This document shows, in pieces, positions 51,808 through 58,695 of a DNA stretch of 64,000 bases. The stretch's first letter is position 1. The number at the start of each line of letters is the position of its first letter. The stretch is from Actinoplanes cyaneus (GTDB taxonomy: Bacteria; Actinomycetota; Actinomycetes; Mycobacteriales; Micromonosporaceae): assembly GCF_016862095.1 (NCBI RefSeq), contig NZ_BOMH01000044.1:1-64000 (forward strand). Reading direction: 5' to 3'. The notes below the pieces were generated by a model. That model was not told the origin of the DNA, did not search any database, and was given only the letters and a program-made list of their open reading frames with translations. Both the position numbers and the translations under genes were made by a program.

Positions 51808-51835
51808 TTGTTTTAACGACCGTTCGGGGTAGATT
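51808..51835 (+). promoter_or_regulatory. ilvE promoter with overlapping inverted repeat
   Basis: TTGTTT (51808-51813) and TAGATT (51830-51835), 16-nt spacer. An 8-bp inverted repeat, CGGTCGTT (51802-51809) with AACGACCG (51815-51822), covers the -35 and could be an operator. Confidence 0.5.
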
Positions 51836-51862
51836 CATGGGCGCACCACGGGTGCCCCTCGC

Positions 51863-51901
51863 ATGCTTATTCTCCGCAGAAAGCAGGTCCCTTTGCCATG
51901 A
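51863..51901 (+). CDS. ilvE upstream peptide MLILRRKQVPLP
   Basis: A 12-codon frame whose second to fourth residues are Leu-Ile-Leu and whose TGA overlaps the ilvE ATG (ATGA). It has no visible ribosome binding site of its own. The overlap suggests that ilvE translation depends on ribosomes finishing this peptide, so shortage of Leu or Ile could modulate ilvE at the translational level. There is no terminator here, unlike the ilvB, cimA and thrS-like leaders. Confidence 0.55.
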   Translation: MLILRRKQVPLP

Positions 51902-52995
51902 GCGGTGGTGACAGCCTCGACTTCGAGATCCGCCCGAATCCGGCTCCCGTAACGGACGCCGAGCGTGCCGCGCTGCTGGCCAACCCCGGGTTCGGCAGGG
52001 TCTTCACGGACCACATGGTCACCGTGCGCTACGCCGACGGTAAGGGGTGGTATGAGCCCCGCGTCGAGGCCCGCGCACCGATCCCGATGGATCCGGCCAG
52101 CGCCGTGCTGCACTACGCGCAGGAGATCTTCGAGGGCCTGAAGGCGTACACGCTGCCCGACGGCGGCGTCGCGATGTTCCGCCCGGAGGCGAACGCCGCC
52201 CGGTTCGCCCAGTCCGCCCAGCGGATGGCGATGCCGGCGCTGCCCGAGGAGATCTTCCTCAAGTCGCTGCACGAGATCATCTCGATCGACCGGCAATGGA
52301 TCCCCGGGGGCGAGGACGGCAGCCTCTACCTGCGGCCGTTCGCCTACGCCAGCGAGGTCTTCCTCGGCGTGCGCCCGTCCCTGGAATACCTCTACCTGGT
52401 CATCGCGTCCCCGGTCGGGCCGTACTTCTCCGGCGGCGTCAAGCCGGTCTCGGTCTGGGTCACTCCGGACTACACCCGCGCGGCCCCCGGTGGCACCGGC
52501 GCGGCCAAGTGCGGCGGCAACTACGCGGCCGGCCTCTCCGCCCAGGCCGAGGCCATCGAGCACGGCTGTGACCAGGTCGTCTACCTCGACGCGGTGGAGC
52601 GCAAGTACATCGACGAGCTCGGCGGCATGAACGTCTTCCTCGTCCTCGACGACGGCTCCCTGGTCACCCCGCCGCTGACCGGCACGATCCTGCCCGGCAT
52701 CACCCGCGACTCGGTGATCAAGCTGGCCGAGCGGGCCGGTCGCCGCGTCGAGGAACGCGCGATCAGCCTGCAGGAGTGGCGCGACGGTGCCGCCTCCGGT
52801 CGCGTCCGCGAGGCGTTCGCCTGCGGCACCGCCGCGGTGATCACCCCGATCGGCACGATCAAGAGCCTCGACGGCGACTTCACCGTCGCCGACGGCGGCC
52901 CCGGCGAGGTCACGATGGGCCTCCGCAAGGAGCTCGTCGACATCCAGCGCGGCCGCGCCGAGGACACGTTCGGCTGGGTCCACCGGGTCTTCTGA
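51898..52995 (+). CDS. ilvE: Branched-chain amino acid aminotransferase
   Basis: 365 residues. PLP enzyme of fold type IV; the Schiff-base Lys is K204 in AAKCGGNYAAG. The phosphate and substrate segments are ELGGMNVFLVLDDG and GTILPGITRDSV. It transfers the amino group in the last step of Val, Ile and Leu synthesis. The ATG overlaps the stop of a 12-residue upstream frame. A strong terminator follows. Confidence 0.96.
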   Translation: MSGGDSLDFEIRPNPAPVTDAERAALLANPGFGRVFTDHMVTVRYADGKGWYEPRVEARAPIPMDPASAVLHYAQEIFEGLKAYTLPDGGVAMFRPEANAARFAQSAQRMAMPALPEEIFLKSLHEIISIDRQWIPGGEDGSLYLRPFAYASEVFLGVRPSLEYLYLVIASPVGPYFSGGVKPVSVWVTPDYTRAAPGGTGAAKCGGNYAAGLSAQAEAIEHGCDQVVYLDAVERKYIDELGGMNVFLVLDDGSLVTPPLTGTILPGITRDSVIKLAERAGRRVEERAISLQEWRDGAASGRVREAFACGTAAVITPIGTIKSLDGDFTVADGGPGEVTMGLRKELVDIQRGRAEDTFGWVHRVF

Positions 52996-53007
52996 CGCCG
53001 CTGCACC

Positions 53008-53047
53008 GCCCACCGCAACCGCCGATCAGCGGTTGCGGTGGGCTTTT
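53008..53047 (+). terminator. ilvE terminator
   Basis: Perfect 15-bp stem (53008-53022 with 53029-53043), loop CGATCA, then TTTT; 13 nt after the stop. Confidence 0.92.
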
Positions 53048-53170
53048 CGCTTTCTGCCACCTCCACTCCCGCTCCGTCCCATCTCCCGGTACGGCCGTCG
53101 AACGCCCCGATCGCGCCTGTGGCGCGCATGACATCGTGTCGCGCGACTAGTTTTCGGGCGACAAGTTGGC

Positions 53171-53183
53171 TAGCGTCAATGAC
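53171..53183 (+). promoter_or_regulatory. -10 box for leaderless Rpn-like gene
   Basis: TAGCGT (53171-53176), 7 nt, then ATG 53184. This favours ATG 53184 over the ATG six codons upstream. Confidence 0.6.
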
Positions 53184-54068
53184 ATGCCCACGCAGCTGCA
53201 CGAAACTCTCATCGAGATGTTCCGGGATCGGCCGGCATTCGCTGCGGACCTACTCGATCAGACATTGCGAATACCGGTGCCGGACTTCGACGAGGCGCGC
53301 CTGTCCTCCGCCGATCTGAACGATGTCGCGCCCACCGAGTACCGAGCCGACGCGGTCGTCACCCTCACCCAGGCGGGCGCTGCCGTGCTCGCGGTCATCA
53401 TCGAGGTCCAGCTCGGCGTCGACCGCCGTAAACGCCTTTCCTGGCCGGCCTACATAGCCACTCTGTATGCCCGGCTGGCCTGTCCGGTCGCGTTGCTGGT
53501 GGTCTGCCCGCTCCGGGTCGTCGCCAAGTGGGCGGCGGCACCGATCGCCATCGGCCCACCCGGATCGATCGCGATCCCGATGGCGCTCGGTCCCGAACAG
53601 GTGCCGGTCATCACCGATGCCGGCCAGGCTCGCCGCCAGCCCGAGCTGGCAGTGTTGTCCACCCTCGCCCACCCGAACCATCCGGATCAGAACGCACTGT
53701 TCGAGGCTCTGTTCGCCGGGCTCGACGCCCTCAATCCCGACCGTGCCGCTCTATACACTGACCTCATGCTTGTGGCGCTGCCGATGGCGGCCCGGAAGTC
53801 CCTGGAGGAGTTCATGGCTACCGCAAGTCGCACCTACCAGAGCGAATTCGCCCGTCGTTACTTCTCCGCAGGGGAGGCCAAGGGCGAGGCCAAAGGCGAG
53901 GCGAAGGGCAAAGCCGAGGCGGTCCTCACCATCCTGGAAACCCGGGGAATCGACCTGTCGGAGGCGGCCCGGGCGGAGATCATCGCCTGCACCGATTCGG
54001 ACCGGTTGACCGGCTGGATCCAGCAGGCCCTGACGGCTCAGACGCTGGACGACATGGAGATCTGGTAA
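53184..54068 (+). CDS. Rpn/PD-(D/E)XK nuclease-like protein
   Basis: 294 residues. The core has the PD-(D/E)XK order, D56 in YRADAVV and E74-x-Q76 in VIIEVQL, as in Rpn-type 'transposase-like' nucleases. After the domain comes a helical region and then GEAKGEAKGEAKGKAEAV (about 230-250), a repeat tail also seen in Rpn proteins. Such proteins cut DNA non-specifically in E. coli; here activity is not proven. The gene sits alone between ilvE and a phosphatase and looks like an accessory insertion in an otherwise housekeeping block. Confidence 0.75.
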   Translation: MPTQLHETLIEMFRDRPAFAADLLDQTLRIPVPDFDEARLSSADLNDVAPTEYRADAVVTLTQAGAAVLAVIIEVQLGVDRRKRLSWPAYIATLYARLACPVALLVVCPLRVVAKWAAAPIAIGPPGSIAIPMALGPEQVPVITDAGQARRQPELAVLSTLAHPNHPDQNALFEALFAGLDALNPDRAALYTDLMLVALPMAARKSLEEFMATASRTYQSEFARRYFSAGEAKGEAKGEAKGKAEAVLTILETRGIDLSEAARAEIIACTDSDRLTGWIQQALTAQTLDDMEIW

Positions 54069-54080
54069 CACCCCGGACGA

Positions 54081-54117
54081 CCGGTCTCATGGACGGTGCC
54101 GCCACCCATGAGACCGG
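54081..54117. terminator. Bidirectional hairpin between the Rpn-like and phosphatase genes
   Basis: 12-bp stem (54081-54092 with 54106-54117), arms CCGGTCTCATGG and its complement. It resembles the outer part of element A (GGTTCTCATGG) and may be a distant relative. Confidence 0.7.
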
Positions 54118-54159
54118 GTCCCGCCCGGCGAGGCGCCGAGCCGGACGGTCGGTGGCCGG

Positions 54160-54903
54160 TCAGTCCTCCAGCAGGTGGCGGCGCATCGCGGTGAGCTCGG
54201 CGTCGGTGAGGCCGAGCTCGCGGACGTAGTCCTCGACCGAGCCGTGCAGGGCACGCAGGTCGTCGAGGAACAGCAGCATCGCGGCGGGCGGTGAGTCGAA
54301 CATGTGCTCGTTACCCCGTACCGCATCGGGGTCGGTCTTCAGCAGGTAATCCGTGAGGCGTGCCATCGCGCCGGTGGTGAGCGCGTAATCCGCGGCGATG
54401 TTCTCGTCCGAGACCCCGAGCAGTGACAACGTCAGCGCGCAGATCGTGCCGGTCCGGTCCTTGCCGGCCATGCAGTGCACGACCACCGGCGCGGCGTCCG
54501 GGTCGGCGATCAGGCGCAGCGACTCCAGGATGCCCTCGCGCCCGTCCTCGGCGAAGTTCAGGTACCTGTCGGCGAGCCAGCGCTCGTGGACCGTCCCCTC
54601 GGGGTGCGCGATCTCGTCCCAGTCGACGTGCTTGATGACCAGGTTGCGGTAGTCGAGCCCGTAGCGCTCGGGGACGCGGCCGAACTTCTCGATCTCGAAC
54701 GGGCGTCGCAGGTCGATGACCGTCCGGACGCCCAGGGCCGTGAAGGCGGCGGTGTCGGCCTCGTCGATCCGGTGCAGCGAGTCGGCCCGGAAGAGCCGCC
54801 GCCATCGCACCGTCCGCCCGTCGAGGCCGGTGTAACCACCGACGTCGCGGAAGTTGTAGGTCGCGGAGAAGCCGAGGTTTCGCGAGTACTGTTCAGCAAC
54901 CAC
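54160..54903 (-). CDS. Tyrosine/lipid phosphatase (CX5R family)
   Basis: 247 residues. The P-loop is HCMAGKDRTG with nucleophile C144 and R150; the N-terminus has the NFRDVGGY motif of bacterial PTP-like phosphatases related to MptpB. Such enzymes act on phosphotyrosine or phosphoinositides. It starts with GTG 54903, 6 nt after a TAGGTT box, with no ribosome binding site, so the message is leaderless. No kinase partner is nearby. Confidence 0.88.
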   Translation of the reverse strand: MVAEQYSRNLGFSATYNFRDVGGYTGLDGRTVRWRRLFRADSLHRIDEADTAAFTALGVRTVIDLRRPFEIEKFGRVPERYGLDYRNLVIKHVDWDEIAHPEGTVHERWLADRYLNFAEDGREGILESLRLIADPDAAPVVVHCMAGKDRTGTICALTLSLLGVSDENIAADYALTTGAMARLTDYLLKTDPDAVRGNEHMFDSPPAAMLLFLDDLRALHGSVEDYVRELGLTDAELTAMRRHLLED

Positions 54904-54915
54904 CCGCCCAACCTA
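54904..54915 (-). promoter_or_regulatory. -10 box for leaderless phosphatase mRNA
   Basis: TAGGTT (54910-54915, minus strand), 6 nt, GTG 54903. Confidence 0.6.
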
Positions 54916-54955
54916 TCTTCCGGGGTCGATTGCTCGACCCCGGAGGTCGGCTGTC

Positions 54956-55096
54956 TCAGAGGCGGTCGCCGTCGGGGGACCAGACCACGCCGCGCGGGGC
55001 GACCACGTCGGTGCCCGGTGGCATCTCGATCCCGCGATCCAACTCGTCGTACTTCGGTCCTACCTCAGGATGGAGCCCGTCATGATCAGCGGACAT
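54956..55096 (-). CDS. Possible small ORF, 46 aa
   Basis: Short frame ending GTDVVAPRGVVWSPDGDRL with GC-rich third positions in its last 30 codons. Its start overlaps the first codons of the opposite-strand gene at 55082 and no ribosome binding site is seen. It could be a small real protein or chance. Confidence 0.22.
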   Translation of the reverse strand: MSADHDGLHPEVGPKYDELDRGIEMPPGTDVVAPRGVVWSPDGDRL

Positions 55097-55576
55097 GACC
55101 TGGTCCTGGTCGTCGCGGGCGACGCCGGCCCGGTGGTGCGGGGTTTCCTCGACGGCTGGGCTGCCCGATGGCCGCAGATGCGGGTCGCTGCCGGAGCGGA
55201 GGCCGTGAACGGTTTCGGCTCCTGGCCCGAGCGGGCGGCTCAGGTGCCGGCGGGCACCGGTGAGGTGCTGGTCGCCCGCGACACCGCGATGGAGTCGGGG
55301 TGGGACGACCGGGGATACGCGCCGGACCGTCGGGGCGAGGGGCCGTTCGCCCTGTATTACCGGCCGCTCACCCGGCTCACCACCGAGGTGATGGCGCACC
55401 AGGATCCGTACGAGCGCACTGGTTTCCGGTTCGATCCCTACCCGATGGTGCTGGCCGGGCCGGGCATGTCGTTGCTCACCCTGGTGGCGCCGGAGCCCGA
55501 CGGGGATTTCACGAAGGCTTTGCTGGCGGCGCTGGTGAGCAGCGTTCCGGGACCGCCCCTGGGCGACGCGCGATGA
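55082..55576 (+). CDS. Hypothetical protein, about 164 aa
   Basis: Soluble, without a recognised domain (HDLVLVVAGDAGPVVRGFLD near the start, PYPMVLAGPGMSLLTLVAPEP near the end). ATG 55082 is preferred over 55070 because GGAG lies 7 nt before it. Codon use is normal for the genome, so it is very probably coding. No function can be suggested. Confidence 0.6.
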   Translation: MISGHDLVLVVAGDAGPVVRGFLDGWAARWPQMRVAAGAEAVNGFGSWPERAAQVPAGTGEVLVARDTAMESGWDDRGYAPDRRGEGPFALYYRPLTRLTTEVMAHQDPYERTGFRFDPYPMVLAGPGMSLLTLVAPEPDGDFTKALLAALVSSVPGPPLGDAR

Positions 55577-55662
55577 GGAACGGCCGGGCCGGCTGACCGC
55601 CGGCCCGGCCGCCGCGCCGTCCCAGGTTGTGGGTTTTTCCGTCTCACGGTGTGTGTGCGTGG

Positions 55663-55675
55663 CATGCTACGAACC
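55663..55675 (+). promoter_or_regulatory. -10 candidate for the cimA leader
   Basis: CATGCT (55663-55668), 7 nt, GTG 55676. The same hexamer at the same distance precedes the GTG of the ArfB gene. Confidence 0.4.
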
Positions 55676-55708
55676 GTGACCCACCTCGTGCTGATTATTC
55701 GCACCTAG
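55676..55708 (+). CDS. cimA leader peptide MTHLVLIIRT
   Basis: A ten-codon frame starting at GTG: Met-Thr-His-Leu-Val-Leu-Ile-Ile-Arg-Thr-stop, with five branched-chain codons in a row (CTC GTG CTG ATT ATT; ATT is rare here). The stop codon's G begins hairpin 1 (55708-55737), and a terminator with five T follows at 55738. This is a textbook attenuator for branched-chain amino acid supply, placed before citramalate synthase. No Shine-Dalgarno is visible, so it may be leaderless. Confidence 0.8.
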   Translation: MTHLVLIIRT

Positions 55709-55737
55709 CGCGCCGGCTGACGACTTCGCCGACGCGC
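55708..55737 (+). promoter_or_regulatory. cimA leader hairpin 1
   Basis: Arms 55708-55717 and 55728-55737, 9 of 10 paired, 10-nt loop; directly adjoins the terminator. Confidence 0.65.
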
Positions 55738-55767
55738 AGACCTCCCGCATCCGCGGGGGGTCTTTTT
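55738..55767 (+). terminator. cimA attenuator terminator
   Basis: 11-bp stem (55738-55748 with 55753-55763, one G-T pair), loop ATCC, then a run of five T (55763-55767). cimA starts 37 nt later. Confidence 0.9.
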
Positions 55768-55804
55768 GTTGTGGTGTGGGTGACCGACTGAAAGGACCTC
55801 CCCG

Positions 55805-57379
55805 ATGAACTACCAGGTGTTCGACACGACGCTGCGCGACGGCGGGCAGCGCGAGGGAATCAGCTACACGGTCGCCGACAAACTCGCCGTCGCGCGGCTG
55901 CTCGACGAGTTCGGCGTCGGCTTCATCGAGGGTGGCTGGCCGGGCGCCATGCCCAAGGACACCGAGTTCTTCGAACGGGCGAAGACCGAGCTGGAATTGA
56001 AGAACGCGGTCCTGGTGGCGTTCGGCGCGACCCGCAAGGCCGGTGTCGACGTGACCGCCGACGCGCAGGTCAAAGCGCTGCTGGACGCCGGGACGCCGGT
56101 GGTCTGCGTGGTGGCCAAGTCGGATGTCCGGCATGTGGAGCGGGCGCTGCGCACCACGCCGGAGGAGAACCTGGCGATGGTCCGGGACACCGTCGAGCAC
56201 CTGGTCGCCAACGGGCGCCGCGCGTTCGTGGACTGTGAGCACTTCTTCGACGGCTTCCGCTTCGACCCGGAGTACACCGCGTCCGTGGTGCGCACCGCGA
56301 TCGACGCCGGCGCCGAGCGCGTGGTCATGTGCGACACCAACGGCGGCATGCTCCCCTCGATGATCACGAAGGCGGTCACCGAGGTCGTCGAGCGGGCCGG
56401 GGTGAGCGCCGACCGGCTCGGCATCCACTGTCAGAACGACACCGCCTGCGCGGTCGCGAACACGATCGCCGCGGTCGAGGCCGGGGTGAAGCACTTCCAG
56501 TGCACCGCGAACGGATACGGCGAGCGCCCCGGCAACGCCGACCTGTTCGCCGTGGTCAGCAACCTGCAACTCAAGCTCGGGCTGAAGGTCCTACCGGACG
56601 GATGCCTGGAGAAGGCGACGCGGGTCTCGACCGCGCTCGCCGAGATCGCCAACATCGCCCCCGACACCCACCAGGCCTATGTCGGGGCCGCGGCGTTCGC
56701 CCACAAGGCGGGCCTGCACGCGAGCGCGATCAAGGTGGATCCGCTGCTCTACAACCACGTCGACCCGTCGGTTGTCGGCAACGACATGCGGATCCTGGTG
56801 ACCGAGATGGCCGGCCGGGCCAGCATCGAGCTCAAGAGCCGTGAGCTCGGCATCGACCTGGCCGGCCATCCGGAAACGCTCTCCACCGTCACCCAGCGGG
56901 TGAAGGACCTGGAGGCGGTCGGCTGGTCCTTCGAGGCCGCTGACGCCTCGTTCGAGCTGCTGGTCCGCGGCGAGCTCCCGGGCGACGACGTCAGCACGCC
57001 GTTCACCCTGGAGTCGTACCGGGTGCTCGTCGAGCACCGCGAGGACGGCAAGGTGATCTCCGAGGCGACGGTGAAGGTGCGGGTGAAGGGCGAGCGCGTG
57101 ATCGCGACCGCCGAGGGCAACGGCCCGGTCAACGCGCTCGACGAGGCGTTGCGCACCGCGCTCTCCAACCACTACCCGGCACTGAAGTCGTTCGAGCTGA
57201 CCGATTTCAAGGTACGGATCCTGGAAGGCACCCACGGCACCAACGCGATCACCCGCGTCCTGCTGGACACGGGCGATCACCAGCGCGAATGGACCACTGT
57301 CGGCGTGCACGAGAACATCGTCGAGGCGAGCTGGACCGCCCTGGTCGACGCCCTGACCTACGGCCTGGCCAAGAGCTGA
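55805..57379 (+). CDS. cimA: Citramalate synthase
   Basis: 524 residues. DRE-TIM barrel (FDTTLRDGGQREGISY, metal site AAAFAHKAGLHASAI) and a C-terminal LeuA-type dimer/regulatory domain. It condenses pyruvate and acetyl-CoA to citramalate, the threonine-independent entry to isoleucine; LeuCD and LeuB then give 2-oxobutyrate for IlvB. The length and DRE motif fit CimA better than 2-isopropylmalate synthase. AAAGGA precedes the ATG. Its 3' end overlaps the convergent thrS-like gene by 22 bp. Confidence 0.92.
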   Translation: MNYQVFDTTLRDGGQREGISYTVADKLAVARLLDEFGVGFIEGGWPGAMPKDTEFFERAKTELELKNAVLVAFGATRKAGVDVTADAQVKALLDAGTPVVCVVAKSDVRHVERALRTTPEENLAMVRDTVEHLVANGRRAFVDCEHFFDGFRFDPEYTASVVRTAIDAGAERVVMCDTNGGMLPSMITKAVTEVVERAGVSADRLGIHCQNDTACAVANTIAAVEAGVKHFQCTANGYGERPGNADLFAVVSNLQLKLGLKVLPDGCLEKATRVSTALAEIANIAPDTHQAYVGAAAFAHKAGLHASAIKVDPLLYNHVDPSVVGNDMRILVTEMAGRASIELKSRELGIDLAGHPETLSTVTQRVKDLEAVGWSFEAADASFELLVRGELPGDDVSTPFTLESYRVLVEHREDGKVISEATVKVRVKGERVIATAEGNGPVNALDEALRTALSNHYPALKSFELTDFKVRILEGTHGTNAITRVLLDTGDHQREWTTVGVHENIVEASWTALVDALTYGLAKS

Positions 57380-58554
57380 GCGGAGCGGGCGGCGGCGACC
57401 GCGCTGATCAGTGCGATCGCCTCCGCCCCCGGCATCGGATCCAACTGCCGACCGTCGCGCAGCCGCAGCGAGACGAGGCCTTCCTCCCGGGCGCCGATCA
57501 CCGCGATGTAGGGAACCTTCCGAAGCGCGGCCTCCCGGATGCGTGCGCCCAGCGAGCCGTCGTGGTGCACCGAGACCCGCAGGCCCGCGGCGATCGCCTC
57601 GTCGGCGAACGACGACGGCACCAACGGCAGGACGGCGAGCTGGACGGGGGCGTACCAGACCGGGAACGCCCCGCCGTGCTCCTCGATGAGCTGCCCGAAC
57701 AGCCGCTCCATCGAACCGGCGAGACTGCGGTGCACCATCACCGGGCGGGCCTTCGCGCCGGACGCGTCGACGTAGGACAGGTCGAACCGCTCCGGCTGGT
57801 GGAAGTCGATCTGGACGGTGGCGATGGTCCATTCCCGCCCGGCCGCGTCGACGACCTGCACGTCGATCTTCGGGCCGTAGAACGCGGCTTCTCCGGCTTT
57901 CACGTCGTACGCCATCGCCGCGTCGGAAAGCGCGCCCCGCAGCAACGCCTCCGATTGGGCCCAGTTCGCGTCGTCGCCGCCGTATTTCTTGCCCGGCCCG
58001 CGCAGCGAGAGCTGACAGCTCGCCGGCCGGAGGCCGAGCGCCGCGTGCGATTCCCGCATCAGTCGCAGCACGCCGGCCACCTCCTGCGCGGCCTGCGCGG
58101 GTGCGCAGAAGATGTGCGAGTCGTTCAGCGCTATCGACCGGACCCGGGAAAGACCGCCGAGCACGCCGGAGCGCTCCTGGCGATACATCTGCCCCAATTC
58201 CGCGATTCTCAAGGGCATTTCCCGGTACGACCGTTGCCGCGCCTTGAAGATCAGCGCGTGATGGGGGCACAGGCTCGGTCGCAGCATCAGTTCGTCCTCA
58301 CCGACCGGCATCGGCGGGAACATGTCGCCGGCGAAGTTCGCCAGGTGCCCGGAGCGCTCGTACATCGCACGTCTGCCCAGCGCCGGGGAGTAGACGTGCT
58401 GATAGCCGTTGCGCCGTTCCAGCTCGTAGAGATACGACTCGATCTCACGACGCGCGGCGGCGCCGGCCGGCAGCCAGAACGGCAGCCCGGCGCCGATCAT
58501 CGGGTCGGAATCGAAGAGGTCCAGCTCGCGGCCGAGTTTACGGTGGTCGATCAT
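57358..58554 (-). CDS. Threonyl-tRNA synthetase lacking TGS and editing domains
   Basis: 398 residues against about 640-690 for normal ThrRS. It begins at the catalytic core (LGRELDLFDSDPMIGAGLPFWLP). Class II motif 2 is MYRQERSG. The three zinc ligands that select threonine are kept (Cys in SLCPHH, His in NDSHIFC, His in VHRSLAGSMERLFG), and the C-terminal anticodon domain is complete. The N-terminal TGS domain and the second editing domain are absent, so Ser-tRNA(Thr) could not be cleared in cis. GAAGGAG precedes ATG 58554, so it is a whole gene, not a fragment. A Thr-codon leader and terminator precede it. A backup or inhibitor-resistant ThrRS is likely (inference). Confidence 0.9.
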   Translation of the reverse strand: MIDHRKLGRELDLFDSDPMIGAGLPFWLPAGAAARREIESYLYELERRNGYQHVYSPALGRRAMYERSGHLANFAGDMFPPMPVGEDELMLRPSLCPHHALIFKARQRSYREMPLRIAELGQMYRQERSGVLGGLSRVRSIALNDSHIFCAPAQAAQEVAGVLRLMRESHAALGLRPASCQLSLRGPGKKYGGDDANWAQSEALLRGALSDAAMAYDVKAGEAAFYGPKIDVQVVDAAGREWTIATVQIDFHQPERFDLSYVDASGAKARPVMVHRSLAGSMERLFGQLIEEHGGAFPVWYAPVQLAVLPLVPSSFADEAIAAGLRVSVHHDGSLGARIREAALRKVPYIAVIGAREEGLVSLRLRDGRQLDPMPGAEAIALISAVAAARSAQLLARP

Positions 58555-58590
58555 GACGGGTCTCCTTCTCGGGGAAGGGCAACCCGCACG

Positions 58591-58619
58591 AAAAGGCCTC
58601 GGGCAGGTTGCCCGAGGCC
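58591..58619 (-). terminator. thrS-like attenuator terminator
   Basis: Perfect 11-bp stem (58591 side: 58595-58605 with 58609-58619), 3-nt loop, followed on the minus strand by four T (58591-58594). It lies between the Thr leader peptide and the thrS-like gene. Confidence 0.9.
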
Positions 58620-58625
58620 GATTCG

Positions 58626-58682
58626 TCAGCGCGATTCGACGCCGGGTGGTCCCGGCGTGGTCGTGATCGCGTCGAAAAGCAT
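58626..58682 (-). CDS. Thr leader peptide MLFDAITTTPGPPGVESR
   Basis: An 18-residue frame with Ile-Thr-Thr-Thr (ATC ACG ACC ACG) at positions 6-9. The codons lie just before a small hairpin (58639-58658) within the frame, and a perfect terminator follows 7 nt after the stop. A ribosome stalled on Thr codons would cover the left arm of that hairpin. This makes the downstream ThrRS-like gene inducible by lack of charged tRNA(Thr). TAGTCT 7 nt before the ATG suggests a leaderless message. Confidence 0.8.
   Translation of the reverse strand: MLFDAITTTPGPPGVESR
58639..58658 (-). promoter_or_regulatory. Thr leader hairpin 1
   Basis: Perfect 8-bp stem (58639-58646 with 58651-58658), 4-nt loop, inside the leader peptide frame right after the Thr codons. 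Confidence 0.6.
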
Positions 58683-58695
58683 GGCGCTGAGACTA
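58683..58695 (-). promoter_or_regulatory. -10 box for the Thr leader
   Basis: TAGTCT (58690-58695, minus strand), 7 nt, ATG 58682. The box overlaps the stop of the upstream GNAT gene. Confidence 0.65.

Noticed and set aside
53166-53183. ATG 53166 as start of the Rpn-like gene
   Set aside because: It would lie inside the TAGCGT -10 region; the box 7 nt before ATG 53184 points to the later start.
57358-58554. thrS-like gene as a pseudogene of full ThrRS
   Set aside because: It has its own promoter, leader and ribosome binding site, with no internal stop and intact active site; no N-terminal remnant lies upstream.
58591-58695. T-box for the thrS-like gene
   Set aside because: No T-box consensus; a Thr-rich coding leader and simple terminator are present instead.
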